A DNA stretch of 64,000 nucleotides from Pirellula staleyi DSM 6068 (GTDB lineage: Bacteria; Planctomycetota; Planctomycetia; Pirellulales; Pirellulaceae). The position numbers were made by a program, and so were the translations under genes. Position 1 is the stretch's first letter. Every line of letters begins with the position of its first letter. The notes beneath the pieces are model-generated. The model worked only from the letters and a program-made list of their open reading frames with translations. It ran no database searches and had not been told where the DNA came from. This document shows, one piece after another, positions 51,064 to 61,070 of this stretch. The stretch covers positions 5,270,001 through 5,334,000 of the forward strand of contig NC_013720.1 in the NCBI RefSeq assembly GCF_000025185.1, in the 5' to 3' direction.

Positions 51064-52494
51064 ATGTCGTTTCCTAAGTCGGTGCTGGTCGCGATCACCT
51101 GCATCTTGGTTAGTACACCACTCTTCGCGCAAACGTCGACACCACGGCGTGCTACGTCGCCTGCGACAACATCTCGCTTGCCAGCCTCGAGCTCGCCGAG
51201 CCCCAGGACTTCTTCCGCCAGCACCTCGCGGGCACAGCCCGCTATCTATCGCGCGCCGACGACACAGCGTGCCCAGCCTGCCAGCTATGCCAGTGAAGTT
51301 CCACCGGAACTCTACGAAACCGACGCCTACGCCGCTGGTCCATCGAGCAGCGACTATGGCCCTGCGTGCGACGGCTGTGGTGGTCCCAGCTGCGGGGCAC
51401 AAGGATGCTGTGCCCCTGGTTGTTTCACCGGCTGGGGATGCTGCGATCTTTACGTCCGGGCCGAGTACCTGATGTGGTGGTCGAACGGCGCAAACGCACC
51501 AGCACTCGTCACCGAAAGTCTCCCCGGCATTCCGCAGGCCAATGCGGGGGTCCTCGGAAGCCCTGGGACCTCGATCCTCTATGGCGACGAAAATCTCGAC
51601 AGCGATCTGCGAAGCGGAATTTTGTTCGGCATTGGTGGTTGGTGCGATCCTGGTCACACGATCGGCTGGGAAGTTAACTACGCCTATCTCGGCGAAGACA
51701 ACCAAGACTTCTACGGCGACAACACCACCAGCACCATTCTCGCCCGCCCCTTTTTTAACACCCAAACCGGCGCGCAAGATTCGCGATTGATCAACTACCC
51801 TGGTCTTGTGAGTGGCAGTGTGGGAATCGATGCCACCACCGAGTTCCAATCGCTCGAAGCGGTCATTCGCAGCTGTTTCATGCAATCGTGCTACGGCCGC
51901 ACCGATTTCATTTTGGGCTATCGCTATGCCAACCTCACCGAGCAAGTGCGGATCGAAGAATCGACCCTCGCTCTCTCCGGGGTCATCGCCGGTACGACGA
52001 TCGACATCGTGGACGACTTCAAGACCCTCAACGAATTCAATGGCGTGAACCTCGGCTTCATCACCGAACGCCGAATCAATCCTTGCTGGAGCTATGAGTT
52101 CACTGCCAAGGTGGCACTCGGCACCACCAAATCAACCGGCACAATTCGCGGCCAACGCACCACCACTAACACGCTCGGAACCTCGACCACCAACGGTGGC
52201 CTTCTGGCGCTCGACACCAATATTGGCGACTACTCGCAAACTGCGTTCAGCGCAATGCCAGAACTCGGAATTCAGTTGCGCTACGACCTCAATCCTTGCT
52301 GGTCAGCGACCTTTGGCTACAGCGTGCGCGCGATCACCAACACCATGCGAGCAGCCGAGCAGATCGATACCACGATCAACCCGACCCAAATTCCGCCGGG
52401 AACTTTCACCGGCGCAAACCGCCCTGACTTTCTGTTTGGTGAATCGGTGTTCGTCGCTCAGGGACTCAACTTTGGCCTCCAGTGCGCTTTCTAA
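51064..52494 (+). CDS. BBP7-family outer-membrane beta-barrel protein
   Basis: 476 residues from the ATG at 51064 with GGAG eight bases upstream; the frame is open further up, but the signal peptide (SFPKSVLVAITCILVSTPLFAQ) starts here. Residues 24-105 are Ser/Thr/Pro-rich, then a cysteine-rich bridge (DGCGGPSCGAQGCCAPGCF) leads into the barrel. The opening CCDLYVRAEYLMWWSNGA and strands such as GILFGIGGWCDPGHTIGWEVNYAYLGE and TDFILGYRYANL are characteristic of the planctomycete BBP7 family, and the terminal QGLNFGLQCAF ends in phenylalanine as barrel proteins do. It is located in the outer membrane; the ligand is unknown. It follows the adhesin gene by 251 bases on the same strand. Confidence 0.88.
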   Translation: MSFPKSVLVAITCILVSTPLFAQTSTPRRATSPATTSRLPASSSPSPRTSSASTSRAQPAIYRAPTTQRAQPASYASEVPPELYETDAYAAGPSSSDYGPACDGCGGPSCGAQGCCAPGCFTGWGCCDLYVRAEYLMWWSNGANAPALVTESLPGIPQANAGVLGSPGTSILYGDENLDSDLRSGILFGIGGWCDPGHTIGWEVNYAYLGEDNQDFYGDNTTSTILARPFFNTQTGAQDSRLINYPGLVSGSVGIDATTEFQSLEAVIRSCFMQSCYGRTDFILGYRYANLTEQVRIEESTLALSGVIAGTTIDIVDDFKTLNEFNGVNLGFITERRINPCWSYEFTAKVALGTTKSTGTIRGQRTTTNTLGTSTTNGGLLALDTNIGDYSQTAFSAMPELGIQLRYDLNPCWSATFGYSVRAITNTMRAAEQIDTTINPTQIPPGTFTGANRPDFLFGESVFVAQGLNFGLQCAF

Positions 52495-52555
52495 AGCCAA
52501 GCGATTCTGGAGCGATTGAAACCGAATCGGATGATGCTGAAAGAGGCTGGGCGAT

Positions 52556-54244
52556 TTAATAGACATCTTTCTTCAAGCGTCCTGATTTCAACCACTCCTG
52601 CAGCTTCTTTTTCGCTTCGTCGGCAGTGAGATGTCCCTGCTCGACGATGATCTGCTGCAGTGTCTTCTCGACATCCGCCGCCATCCGCTTAGCGTCGCCG
52701 CAAATGTAAACCACTGCACCGCCAGCAAGCCACTGCCATAGCTCGGCTGCATGCGCGAGCATTTCATGCTGCACGTAGCGTTTCTCCACTTGGTCGCGTG
52801 AGAACGCCAGCGACAGCCGCGTGATCACACCTCGCGAGACAAAGTCCTCGAGTTCCGACTGATAGAGATAATCCTTCTCGCGCGATTGATTCCCAAAAAA
52901 CAGCCACGATTTGCCCGGCATCTTCAGCCGATCGCGATGCTGTAAGAACCCACGAAACGGCGCGATCCCAGTCCCGGGACCAATCATGATGATCGGCGTG
53001 CTGGGGTCGGCGGGCAGGCGAAACTTCGACGGATGCACGAACACCCGAATCGAATCGCCCGGTTGCAATCGAACCCCTGCATAGTGCGATGCAATTCCAA
53101 ATCGACGCTCCTCACCAGCCCGGTACTCAGCTACCCCCATCGTTAAATGAACTTGCAGCGGATGAGCTTGCTGCGATGAAGCAATCGAATAGAGACGTGG
53201 TTGCAGCGGCGGAAGTTTTTCAACAAACGTCTCGATCGATGCGATACGAATCGAGAAACGGTTGATGAGGTCGGCAATCGATGCGAGCAGCAGTGGGTTC
53301 TCGTCAGCAGTGAGTCCCTCTTCAATCACGCGCCGCGCATCGCTCGCGCCAATCTGTGCAAAGTATTCGAGCAGCCCGACGTTTGCCTTGTTAATCACCA
53401 CTTGCTGGAGCAGCAGTGTGCGTAGCGATTGGGGTTCCTCGTCACCGCGCGTGATAAGTTGCTCGCCCGAGTGCTGCAGCGCCTCGAGAAGTCGCTCGAC
53501 CATCGCGGGATCATTCTCGGGGAGAATGCCGAGACTATCTCCCGGTTCATAAGTGAGGTTCGACGTGCCTAAATCGATCACCACATGACGCGTATCTTTG
53601 CCGGCATCCAGTTCCGTCAGTCGATCGTTGGAGATGAGTCGGGCGATGAGTGGATTCTTCTTCGACGTCCCCAGCAGCCCCTTGGCATGCGCAGCTGTTC
53701 CGTTTGCGATCCCCACAGCTGCGGCAGGAGCAGAGTCATTAGAAGTCTGCCCATAGGACCCATGGCCATTCTGAGAATGACCGTTTTGGCCGTTCGTTTT
53801 CGCCGGATTGCTCGCATGTTCCGCGAGGAGCTTTTTCAGCGTTTTGGCGGTTGGAGTTCCACCTGGCGAGCAGCGTGTGAGGTCCTTTTCTTCGCCTCGA
53901 GCGACAGCTTCGGCATAGGTTTGACAGAGATAGCCGCACGATCCACAGTCGAGCTGCGCCATGGCTGACATCAGCTTGAGTTCGAGCGGCCGATCGCTGG
54001 CCAGGGCAACCCTTTCATCTATAGAGAGGGACGAATCGCGCCACGGAAACTCCTCGGGCGCTAGCGGTGCGACAGCTGGAGGCTCGAGCACGGCAACGCT
54101 GCTGTGCGAAGATGTTACTGGTGACATCACGGCAGCTGTGCCACCAGAATCGCGCGCGGTGAGCATCGCGGCGAAGAAGCCATTCAACCACGCGCGCTGC
54201 GCTGGCGAAAATGGTGCCGAGTCGGGGATCACCGGAATTTTCAT
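52556..54244 (-). CDS. CysJ-like flavoprotein reductase with N-terminal cysteine cluster (nitrite reductase partner)
   Basis: 562 residues. Residues 95-130 hold CGSCGYLCQTYAEAVARGEEKDLTRC, an iron-sulfur-type cluster that takes the place of the FMN flavodoxin domain of CysJ. A long Gly/Asn linker follows, then an FAD domain (YEPGDSLGILPEND, RLYSIASS) and an NADP-binding domain (IMIGPGTGIAPFRGFLQHR, WLFFGNQ, VYICGDAKRMAADVEKTL), ending KDVY as CysJ proteins do. It would pass electrons from NADPH to the nitrite reductase encoded just upstream, to which it is coupled by a four-base overlap. An N-terminal segment FSPAQRAWLNGFFA resembles the N-terminus of that reductase. It is the last gene of the nitrate operon. 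Confidence 0.88.
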   Translation of the reverse strand: MKIPVIPDSAPFSPAQRAWLNGFFAAMLTARDSGGTAAVMSPVTSSHSSVAVLEPPAVAPLAPEEFPWRDSSLSIDERVALASDRPLELKLMSAMAQLDCGSCGYLCQTYAEAVARGEEKDLTRCSPGGTPTAKTLKKLLAEHASNPAKTNGQNGHSQNGHGSYGQTSNDSAPAAAVGIANGTAAHAKGLLGTSKKNPLIARLISNDRLTELDAGKDTRHVVIDLGTSNLTYEPGDSLGILPENDPAMVERLLEALQHSGEQLITRGDEEPQSLRTLLLQQVVINKANVGLLEYFAQIGASDARRVIEEGLTADENPLLLASIADLINRFSIRIASIETFVEKLPPLQPRLYSIASSQQAHPLQVHLTMGVAEYRAGEERRFGIASHYAGVRLQPGDSIRVFVHPSKFRLPADPSTPIIMIGPGTGIAPFRGFLQHRDRLKMPGKSWLFFGNQSREKDYLYQSELEDFVSRGVITRLSLAFSRDQVEKRYVQHEMLAHAAELWQWLAGGAVVYICGDAKRMAADVEKTLQQIIVEQGHLTADEAKKKLQEWLKSGRLKKDVY

Positions 54245-56070
54245 GCTACCTCCTTCATCGCCACACTCGAGTTGGCAATCACACGAGTCAATTCATCGAG
54301 CGTTCGTTTACGCGACCAATCGGCAAACGTTTGCTCGCGAAAATCTCGGCCATCATTCCAAGCGATGAGCAAACGCTCGACGATGCTGGGCATCTCGGTC
54401 GCAGGGATACTCGCTTGAAGCTGTCGTCCAATTCCGCGATCGTCTCCAAATCCACCACCCACGAACAAGTGATACCCTTCGACCATTTCTTCCCCTTGCG
54501 CCACCTTCGTTCCGAGCAGGCCAATATCTCCAATCGCATGCTGTGCACACGAATGATGACAACCAGTCAGATGAATGTTCACCGGCAGATCGAGCTGAAT
54601 CTTGGACTCGAGATAAGTGGCGAGTTTCAGTGCATGTTGCTTCGTGTGAGCAGCAGCGAACTTGCAACCAGCAGCTCCCGTGCAGGCGACGAGTCCACTC
54701 CGAACGTTCGTAGCTGAGGTGCAGAGACCGGTTGCTTCGATCGCTGCTTGGACCGCAGGAATGTCGTCGGTTTTGATGTCGGAGATCAGCAGATTTTGCC
54801 AAACCGTGAGTCGAATGGTGCCACTTCCATAACGATCGGCAACCTGGGCAAGATCACGCATCTGCTGAGCGCTGAGACGTCCGACCGGGAGTACCACACC
54901 GACATAGTGCAGCCCCGGCTGTGCTTGGGGATGGAAACCGAGGTGAGCGCCAGACACCGCTTTCGTGCGTGGTAGCTCGACATACTCCCGGGGTACCTGT
55001 CGCAGCGGTTTGCCATACGATTTCTCGACGAGTTTCAGAAACTCGGCCTGACCGAGTCGATCGAGGACATACTTGAGACGTGCCCGCTTGCGATCGGTCC
55101 GATCACCTTCCTGCAGAAAAACCCGGAGCACGGCAGCAGCGAGGTCGACACATTCACACTCGCGCAGCAGAATGCCACAGTCACTTGCAAAATCGCCATG
55201 ACCAGTGATGCCGCCGAGTTCCATCCGGAAAAAAATCTCCGGAGCACTGGTTCCGTCGAGCGACCCTCGCACCGCAAAGAAACCGATATCGTTGGTGTCA
55301 GCGAGTGTTGTGGTGCGACCTCCACCGTCGAACGAGATGTTGAACTTTCGCGGTAAGCCATACATTTCAGGATGCTGCAGAATGTAGTGGTTCATTTTTC
55401 GTGCAAGAGTGCGCGTATCGATGATTTCTTCGGGATCGATGCCAGAGGTCGGCGGAATGGTGATGTTGCGAATATTGTCGGCGCCACTTCCGCGCGTAAT
55501 CACTCCGAGTTCGACGAGTCCATCGATCACCTCCAGGGGATACTCGGCCGGGATCTCTCGCAGCTGAAGATTGGAGCGCGTGGTGACGTCGGTATATCCC
55601 CCAGCGAACTTTTCCGCGATGTCGGCGATGCCACGAAACTGATGCGAGTTCGTCATACCTCCTGCAAAACGAAGGCGACACATGAACGCATTTTGGGCAG
55701 GGGCCACGTGAAATAAACCGTGGTATTTATAGAGAAATACGTCGGTTCCTTTGGGAAATCGAGCTTCACTTGCCGCCTGCTCCATGGCGTCTCGCATTTG
55801 AAACGGGTCTTTCGATCGCTTCGCTTGCTCCTCACTGGAAAGTTTGAGCCCCCGGTCGAGAAACTGATTCTGCGCGACACCATGCGCGAGCCGCGCATCG
55901 GGCGGGAGGGGACTCGGCACCGTTTCGGGCGTTGTCGCTGGGAGCATCCCCAGGGCCGAGAGGGTCGAAGCAAAGGTGGGATTTCGACTCGTTTGCAGAG
56001 CATCGCAGCCCGCTGCAAATCCCATCAGATACTGCTGCTGTTCTTCGGAAAACGTTTGTGGAGCGTTCAT
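54241..56070 (-). CDS. nirA: Sirohaem nitrite reductase (NirA type)
   Basis: 609 residues from the ATG at 56070, which overlaps the narB stop codon. It reduces nitrite to ammonium with six electrons on a coupled sirohaem/[4Fe-4S] centre. The cluster ligands are visible as CTGAAGC and CHHSC (the C-x5-C...C-x3-C pattern), in the contexts GLVACTGAAGCKFA and LTGCHHSCAQHAIGDIG. Two ferredoxin-like sirohaem half-domains are seen (FMCRLRFAGGMTNSHQFRGIA and LHYVGVVLPVGRL). The sequence alone could be a sulfite reductase, but its place between nitrate reductase and a reductase subunit in a nitrate-transport operon makes nitrite the probable substrate. An N-terminal tail of about 60 residues begins FSEEQQQYLMGFAAG. 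Confidence 0.92.
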   Translation of the reverse strand: MNAPQTFSEEQQQYLMGFAAGCDALQTSRNPTFASTLSALGMLPATTPETVPSPLPPDARLAHGVAQNQFLDRGLKLSSEEQAKRSKDPFQMRDAMEQAASEARFPKGTDVFLYKYHGLFHVAPAQNAFMCRLRFAGGMTNSHQFRGIADIAEKFAGGYTDVTTRSNLQLREIPAEYPLEVIDGLVELGVITRGSGADNIRNITIPPTSGIDPEEIIDTRTLARKMNHYILQHPEMYGLPRKFNISFDGGGRTTTLADTNDIGFFAVRGSLDGTSAPEIFFRMELGGITGHGDFASDCGILLRECECVDLAAAVLRVFLQEGDRTDRKRARLKYVLDRLGQAEFLKLVEKSYGKPLRQVPREYVELPRTKAVSGAHLGFHPQAQPGLHYVGVVLPVGRLSAQQMRDLAQVADRYGSGTIRLTVWQNLLISDIKTDDIPAVQAAIEATGLCTSATNVRSGLVACTGAAGCKFAAAHTKQHALKLATYLESKIQLDLPVNIHLTGCHHSCAQHAIGDIGLLGTKVAQGEEMVEGYHLFVGGGFGDDRGIGRQLQASIPATEMPSIVERLLIAWNDGRDFREQTFADWSRKRTLDELTRVIANSSVAMKEVA

Positions 56071-58361
56071 AGTCCTTCTCCCATGCGATCGACGCGCACA
56101 GCGCAGTCTTTGTAGGAAGGTTGGCGCGAATGAGGATCGTAGTGAGCGAGCGTCAGTTGGTTCACGGCAGCGTAGTGCATCGGGGCAAAGATGGTCCCAG
56201 GAGCGACCGTCGTCACCACGCAAGTGCGAGCAACAATCGTTGCGCGTCTCGAGCGCACTCGTACCGCACATGCATGGGTGATCCCAAGTCGCTCGGCATC
56301 TTCGGGATGTATTTCGATGTAGAGATCAGCCGGGTAGAGCTTACGCAGGACCGCCGATTTCGAAGTGCGCGTTTGCGTATGCCACTGCGCGACACTCCCT
56401 CGTCCGGTGAGCAAAAGGAGCGGAAATTCTGCGTTCGGCTGTTCAGGCATCGGACGTGGCGCGTCGAACAACAACTTGGCGCGGCCATCGGGGTGAAAGA
56501 ACTTTCCCTCTGAAAATAAACGCCGCTGCTGACTACCGATCGGCATCGGGCGCTCACTGAATCGGCTAGCCGCTGCAGCATCGCTCTCGGTCCAAGGCCA
56601 CTGTATGCCCCCCGCCTCATCGAGATGCTGATAGCCGCGAATTCCGGTGATATCGCAAGGTCGTCCACGCGAAAGTTCTTGAAGCACTGCAAAAACCTTG
56701 GCTGGCGAATCGAGTTCTTCGAATTGCTCGAGTCCCCCCCAGTACTTGGCAAGCAAGCGGAAGATCGAGAAGTCAGCCAAGGCAGACCCGGGCGATCGCT
56801 GCACACGTTTGATACGTCCCACACGGCGCTCGGAATTGATGAACGTTCCTTCTTTCTCGCCCCAAGGTGCAGCAGGGAGAATCAGATGCGCGAGCTGCGC
56901 AGTTTCCGTGGTGGTGTAAATATCTTGCACCACGAGGAAGTCGAGCTGTGCGAGAGCCTGGCGTGTCTCGGCCTGCTCGATCCAGGAATGAGCGGTGTTA
57001 GTGGCGATGATCCAGAGCCCACGAATCTTTCCTGCACGAACTGCATCGAGAATCTCGTCGTACGCCATGCCGCTCGAGCTAGGAATACGTGCCGCGTCGA
57101 TCCCTAGGATTTTTGCCACCTCGTGACGATGATCTTCACGCGTAAAATCACGACCTCCAGCGAGTGCCGAGGTGTTGCTGAACAGCCGCGAACCCATCGC
57201 ATTGCACTGACCAGTAATCGAGTTGGCACCCGTTCCTGGCCTACCAAAGTTTCCGGTGACGAGCGCCAAGTTGATAATACTCTGCGCCGTACGCACCCCC
57301 TGGTAACTTTGATTCACTCCCATCGTCCACCAGAACGATGTGCGCTCCGACTGATGCACCAGCCTGGCAAATCCCTCAATCTGCGACAGCGTCAATCCCG
57401 TCTCTAGCTGCAACCGTTCGAGGGTAAATGCCTCGAGAAACGCTTGAAATTCGGCATATCCGGAGGTGTGCTGCTCGATGTAATCCCGATCCATCCAGCC
57501 ACGCTCGATGAGCAAACGGGTGATGCCGTAGAAGAATGTTTGATCCGACTTGGGGCGAATAGCGAGATGCATGTGAGCCGCTTGTGCCGTCTCACTTTGG
57601 CGTGGATCGATCACCACGATTTTGGCTTGGCGACGATTCGCGAGGACACGCTCCCACAAAATCGGATGGGCAATGCACGGATTAGCGCCGACAAAAACCA
57701 GCAGGTCTGATTCTTCGAAATCGGAGTAGGTGTAAGGGGGGGCATCGAACCCGAGCGATTGCTTATAAGCGGTCGCAGCAGTTGCCATGCATTGCCGTGT
57801 ATTACTATCGCCGTGCAAAAAACCGAAACCAAATTTTGCGACCGCGCCGAGTAAGAACATCTCTTCGGTCGCGATCTGTCCGGTGCTCAGGAATGCCACA
57901 CTTTCAGGGCCATACTTGGCCTGGATCGACTGAAATTGATTTCGGAAATGCTCTGCGGCTTGATGCCAATCGATCGGTCGAAACTCGCCTGTGGATTGAT
58001 CGCGAAAAAGGGGAGTCGTCGCGCGATCGGGAGCCGACAGTGGCGCGAGACCTTCCCAACCTTTCGGGCAGGCCATGCCGAGGTTCACAGGATAGGACGT
58101 ATCGGGCGAGACATTGATCGCTTCACCATCGCGTAGATGAATCTTGAGTCCACAGCCAGTGGAGCAAAAGCCGCACACCATCGTGGTGGTGGTTTCCGGG
58201 GCGAGACGTTGCGGCAAGAGGGGAAGGCCGAGTTGTTCGTTTTGGAGCGAGAGTTCGCGAGTGAGAGGGCCATCCCAAGTACGGAGGAGCGAGTTTTCAT
58301 GGCTCGCGCGCGGCGCATCGTCGAGGTGGATCATTTGCAGAAGTGGCAACAGCTTGATCAT
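56067..58361 (-). CDS. narB: Assimilatory nitrate reductase, molybdopterin subunit
   Basis: 764 residues from the ATG at 58361, overlapping the preceding stop. It reduces nitrate to nitrite in the cytoplasm. C63, C66, C70 and C98 bind the [4Fe-4S] cluster (VCGFCSTGCGLKI ... GMACPKG). The bis-MGD molybdopterin domain follows: IDWHQAAEHFRNQFQSIQ, GDSNTRQCMATAATAYK, VGANPCIAHPILWER, NSITGQCNAMGSRLFSNTS. The dinucleotide-binding C-terminal domain opens LLLLTGRGSVAQWHTQTRT. There is no Tat signal, consistent with a cytoplasmic assimilatory enzyme. It is sandwiched in the operon between an iron-sulfur/DmsC-type membrane fusion and nirA. Confidence 0.92.
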   Translation of the reverse strand: MIKLLPLLQMIHLDDAPRASHENSLLRTWDGPLTRELSLQNEQLGLPLLPQRLAPETTTTMVCGFCSTGCGLKIHLRDGEAINVSPDTSYPVNLGMACPKGWEGLAPLSAPDRATTPLFRDQSTGEFRPIDWHQAAEHFRNQFQSIQAKYGPESVAFLSTGQIATEEMFLLGAVAKFGFGFLHGDSNTRQCMATAATAYKQSLGFDAPPYTYSDFEESDLLVFVGANPCIAHPILWERVLANRRQAKIVVIDPRQSETAQAAHMHLAIRPKSDQTFFYGITRLLIERGWMDRDYIEQHTSGYAEFQAFLEAFTLERLQLETGLTLSQIEGFARLVHQSERTSFWWTMGVNQSYQGVRTAQSIINLALVTGNFGRPGTGANSITGQCNAMGSRLFSNTSALAGGRDFTREDHRHEVAKILGIDAARIPSSSGMAYDEILDAVRAGKIRGLWIIATNTAHSWIEQAETRQALAQLDFLVVQDIYTTTETAQLAHLILPAAPWGEKEGTFINSERRVGRIKRVQRSPGSALADFSIFRLLAKYWGGLEQFEELDSPAKVFAVLQELSRGRPCDITGIRGYQHLDEAGGIQWPWTESDAAAASRFSERPMPIGSQQRRLFSEGKFFHPDGRAKLLFDAPRPMPEQPNAEFPLLLLTGRGSVAQWHTQTRTSKSAVLRKLYPADLYIEIHPEDAERLGITHACAVRVRSRRATIVARTCVVTTVAPGTIFAPMHYAAVNQLTLAHYDPHSRQPSYKDCAVRVDRMGEGL

Positions 58362-60037
58362 CGGTCGTCTCCCGGCATTTTGGCGGGTGTGCATGCCTGG
58401 AAGTACAGCATTCGCTCGAGCAGATTTCCGAGGAGCAGAGTAACTGCACTGACTACCGCGATTGGGAAAACGGGAGTTTGTTGCATTGCGCTTTCTTGTG
58501 AGCTGGTAGCAATCAGGAGCAGAATCATCGGCCCCAGAAATCCGCCACAAACGATCGCGCTCATTTGCATTTGAAATGCATCCGACAGTGCATTACGCAG
58601 CAGAAGTGCGGTGCGCTCGAGACTTCGCGATGGATACTGCTGTCGCCTGCGGCGCGATTCATTCAGCGAAAACGCTTGCACGGAGGCCACCATCAGCGAA
58701 GCGAGCGCCAGCAGCGCCACAAGTGTTGGCTGATTACGGCTCGCGAGAATCACCACTGTGGCGACACCAAGCCCTAAACCAAGAGTGCTTCCCAAAAATC
58801 GCGGGAAGGTGCGCGAGGCATTCCAGTAATCGCGACCTGTGGCGACGTAGATCATCGCGGAGGAAATCACACCAACGATTCCCACGCAGAGTGCCAGCGA
58901 CGAGAGGCACGAGGCAAGAGTCGTAAAGCTGAGTAGCGCGAGCAAGGCAGCAAGGCCAAGCAGACCCCCATAGGGTCCAAGTGTGACGATTTCGCGACTG
59001 AGCCAACTGGTTCGCAGTCCCATCCATGCCCGCCAAGCACCAAACGGTTTTCCGAGATGAAGAGCCGCTGCATTTCCACCCACCAGACCGGTCGCTGCAC
59101 TCACGATCAGCAGTGCGAGCGACGCACGAGCATCAATGGCTCCCGCAGCAAAAAATATTCGCTCGAGCAGCAGAGTGCCGACCGACATTTGGGTTAGCAC
59201 CAGCATCGCGACGAGTGGAAAATGGGGATGAGCAATGTGCGGAAGCGTGTCGTTGGCGGCGACGATACCCGCCAATTCTCCCTGAATATCCGCAACATTT
59301 TGCAGTTTGGCGGAGCGATAGATGGTGGTGGGAATCGTGAGCGAGGGGTCGGGGCTAGCCGCGAGAAACGTCGACGTTTGGGCGCGCTGTCGCGCGGTCT
59401 GCTGCGAAACGATCGTGATCCGAATCGCCTGATTCGGACAACCGGCGACACAAGCCGGAGCATCTCCCGCCTCGAGTCGCTGGCGGCACATATCGCACTT
59501 CCGCACAATCCCTTTCGCGGCGCTATACTGCGGCACTTCGTAGGGGCACATCAAAATGCAGTACTGACATCCAATGCATTGATCGTCGAGATGGCGCACA
59601 ATCCCCGTAAGTGGATCTTTGTCGTACGCTTGGACGGGGCATCCCTGCAAACAGCCAGGCTCGACACAGTGGTGACAAGCTGTCGTCACATACTGCTGAG
59701 GACGACTTGCATCGCTGATCCCGAGCAGCATCCCGACATGTCGCCAAGTCTCTGCTTCCTCGAGTCCATTCAGGTTATGGCAAGCGGTGACGCAAGCTTT
59801 GCATCCCGAGCAGGCATCGAGATCGACTTCAAACGCCAACTGCTCGCCAGACTTCGGCGACGACGTGGGAAGTAGCGCGCGATAATGCGCGGCATGATCC
59901 ATCGTCTGCTGCTCGTGCCAACTGGAAAACTCCCCCACAGCCGTCAGTTGCTGCTGTTCGAGGAGCAATTGCCGTAGGAAATTATCTGCAGAAACGGTGG
60001 GAATCCGCTTCTCCATCGGTGCCGGAAGATTAACCAC
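58358..60037 (-). CDS. Iron-sulfur/DmsC-type membrane fusion protein (probable electron donor to NarB)
   Basis: 559 residues from a GTG at 60037, which has GGAG seven bases upstream and overlaps the nrtD stop; ATGs at 60082 and 60016 are alternatives. The N-terminal half is a DmsB-like polyferredoxin with four cysteine clusters: [35 protein letters not shown] and [20 protein letters not shown]. The C-terminal half (about 300-559) has about eight transmembrane helices of the DmsC type ([46 protein letters not shown]). Such subunits normally take electrons from quinol. Placed next to a cytoplasmic NarB, it suggests nitrate reduction fed from the quinone pool, which is unusual for an assimilatory system. 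Confidence 0.85.
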   Translation of the reverse strand: MVNLPAPMEKRIPTVSADNFLRQLLLEQQQLTAVGEFSSWHEQQTMDHAAHYRALLPTSSPKSGEQLAFEVDLDACSGCKACVTACHNLNGLEEAETWRHVGMLLGISDASRPQQYVTTACHHCVEPGCLQGCPVQAYDKDPLTGIVRHLDDQCIGCQYCILMCPYEVPQYSAAKGIVRKCDMCRQRLEAGDAPACVAGCPNQAIRITIVSQQTARQRAQTSTFLAASPDPSLTIPTTIYRSAKLQNVADIQGELAGIVAANDTLPHIAHPHFPLVAMLVLTQMSVGTLLLERIFFAAGAIDARASLALLIVSAATGLVGGNAAALHLGKPFGAWRAWMGLRTSWLSREIVTLGPYGGLLGLAALLALLSFTTLASCLSSLALCVGIVGVISSAMIYVATGRDYWNASRTFPRFLGSTLGLGLGVATVVILASRNQPTLVALLALASLMVASVQAFSLNESRRRRQQYPSRSLERTALLLRNALSDAFQMQMSAIVCGGFLGPMILLLIATSSQESAMQQTPVFPIAVVSAVTLLLGNLLERMLYFQACTPAKMPGDDR

Positions 60038-60941
60038 AGCGAGTCTCCGGCACTTCAGGCGTGGGGAAGACTCGCATGCCATCGCGCGGCACTACTGCTG
60101 TTGCTGCTACCGGGATTGCAGGAACAGGCTCAGCTTCCGCAATCGTAGATTTTAGAGCCGTCGGAACGAGGTGAGCATGTTCGAGGAAATCGAGCATGCG
60201 ATGTCGGAGCAGATGATACTCGGGGTGAGCCAACACAGCGGTGCGATGACGCGGTCGATCAAAAGGGACGTGCAGAATCTCTCCCACCGTCGCCGCAGGA
60301 CCGCTGGTCATCATCACCACACGGTCGGACATGAAGAGTGCTTCGTCGATGTCGTGCGTCACCATCAGTGTGGTCGCTTTGGTTTGCGCGAGGAGTTCGA
60401 TAAGCACCTCTTGCAGCTCGAAACGAGTGAGCGAGTCGAGCATCCCAAAGGGTTCATCGAGCAGGATCATTTTGGGAGCCAGTGCAAAGGCACGCGCAAT
60501 TCCGACGCGCTGCTGCATCCCTTGCGAGAGCTCTTTTGCGAGCTGTTTGGCCGAATCGGCAAGCCCTACAAGTTCCAGGTAGTAGTGCGCCATCGCGCGC
60601 CGCTCGGCCCGCGGCACATGCGGGAAAACACGGTCAATTCCGAGCAAAACGTTATCAATCGCCGTGAGCCAAGGGAGCAGGCAAGGGGACTGAAAAACCA
60701 CGCCCCGATCGGGACCAGGGCCATCGATTTCGCGTCGCGCCACGACGATCTGACCGCGCGAGATGGTCGTCAATCCGGCAATCATCGAGAGGACGGTGCT
60801 CTTCCCACAGCCGGAGTGACCAATCAGCGAAACGAACTCCCCCTCGGCGATGTCGAGATTGAAATTGTCGACGATCACCACATCGCCACTCGTTTGGGGA
60901 TAGGTTTTGGCGACGCGATAAAGTTCGACATAGTCGGCCAT
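60030..60941 (-). CDS. nrtD: Nitrate ABC transporter ATP-binding protein NrtD
   Basis: 303 residues from the ATG at 60941. Walker A is in GHSGCGKST, followed by the Q-loop stretch [22 protein letters not shown]. The signature is SQGMQQR in [15 protein letters not shown], Walker B is ILLDEP, and the switch histidine is in [16 protein letters not shown] in place of LSGGMQQR is typical of the nitrate/taurine subfamily. The C-terminal tail (about 60 residues, ending [14 protein letters not shown]) is Pro/Val-rich. With the NrtC-type ATPase it would form the cytoplasmic pair that drives nitrate import through NrtB. A 129-base gap separates it from the preceding gene. Confidence 0.92.
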   Translation of the reverse strand: MADYVELYRVAKTYPQTSGDVVIVDNFNLDIAEGEFVSLIGHSGCGKSTVLSMIAGLTTISRGQIVVARREIDGPGPDRGVVFQSPCLLPWLTAIDNVLLGIDRVFPHVPRAERRAMAHYYLELVGLADSAKQLAKELSQGMQQRVGIARAFALAPKMILLDEPFGMLDSLTRFELQEVLIELLAQTKATTLMVTHDIDEALFMSDRVVMMTSGPAATVGEILHVPFDRPRHRTAVLAHPEYHLLRHRMLDFLEHAHLVPTALKSTIAEAEPVPAIPVAATAVVPRDGMRVFPTPEVPETRCG

Positions 60942-61070
60942 GATGCACTCGCGATAGCTGGCTGGTGATCGACAAAATTCATCCGCACCGAGGGGCTGGG
61001 CGCGAGGACTACCGAAGTAGCCTCGCACACGCAGCCCCTCTCGGCGGAGAAGGTGAACGGTTGAAGGGAC

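Noticed and set aside
51013-51945. Minus-strand frame (310 codons) opposite the BBP7 gene
   Set aside because: A shadow; the plus strand has a signal peptide and barrel motifs.
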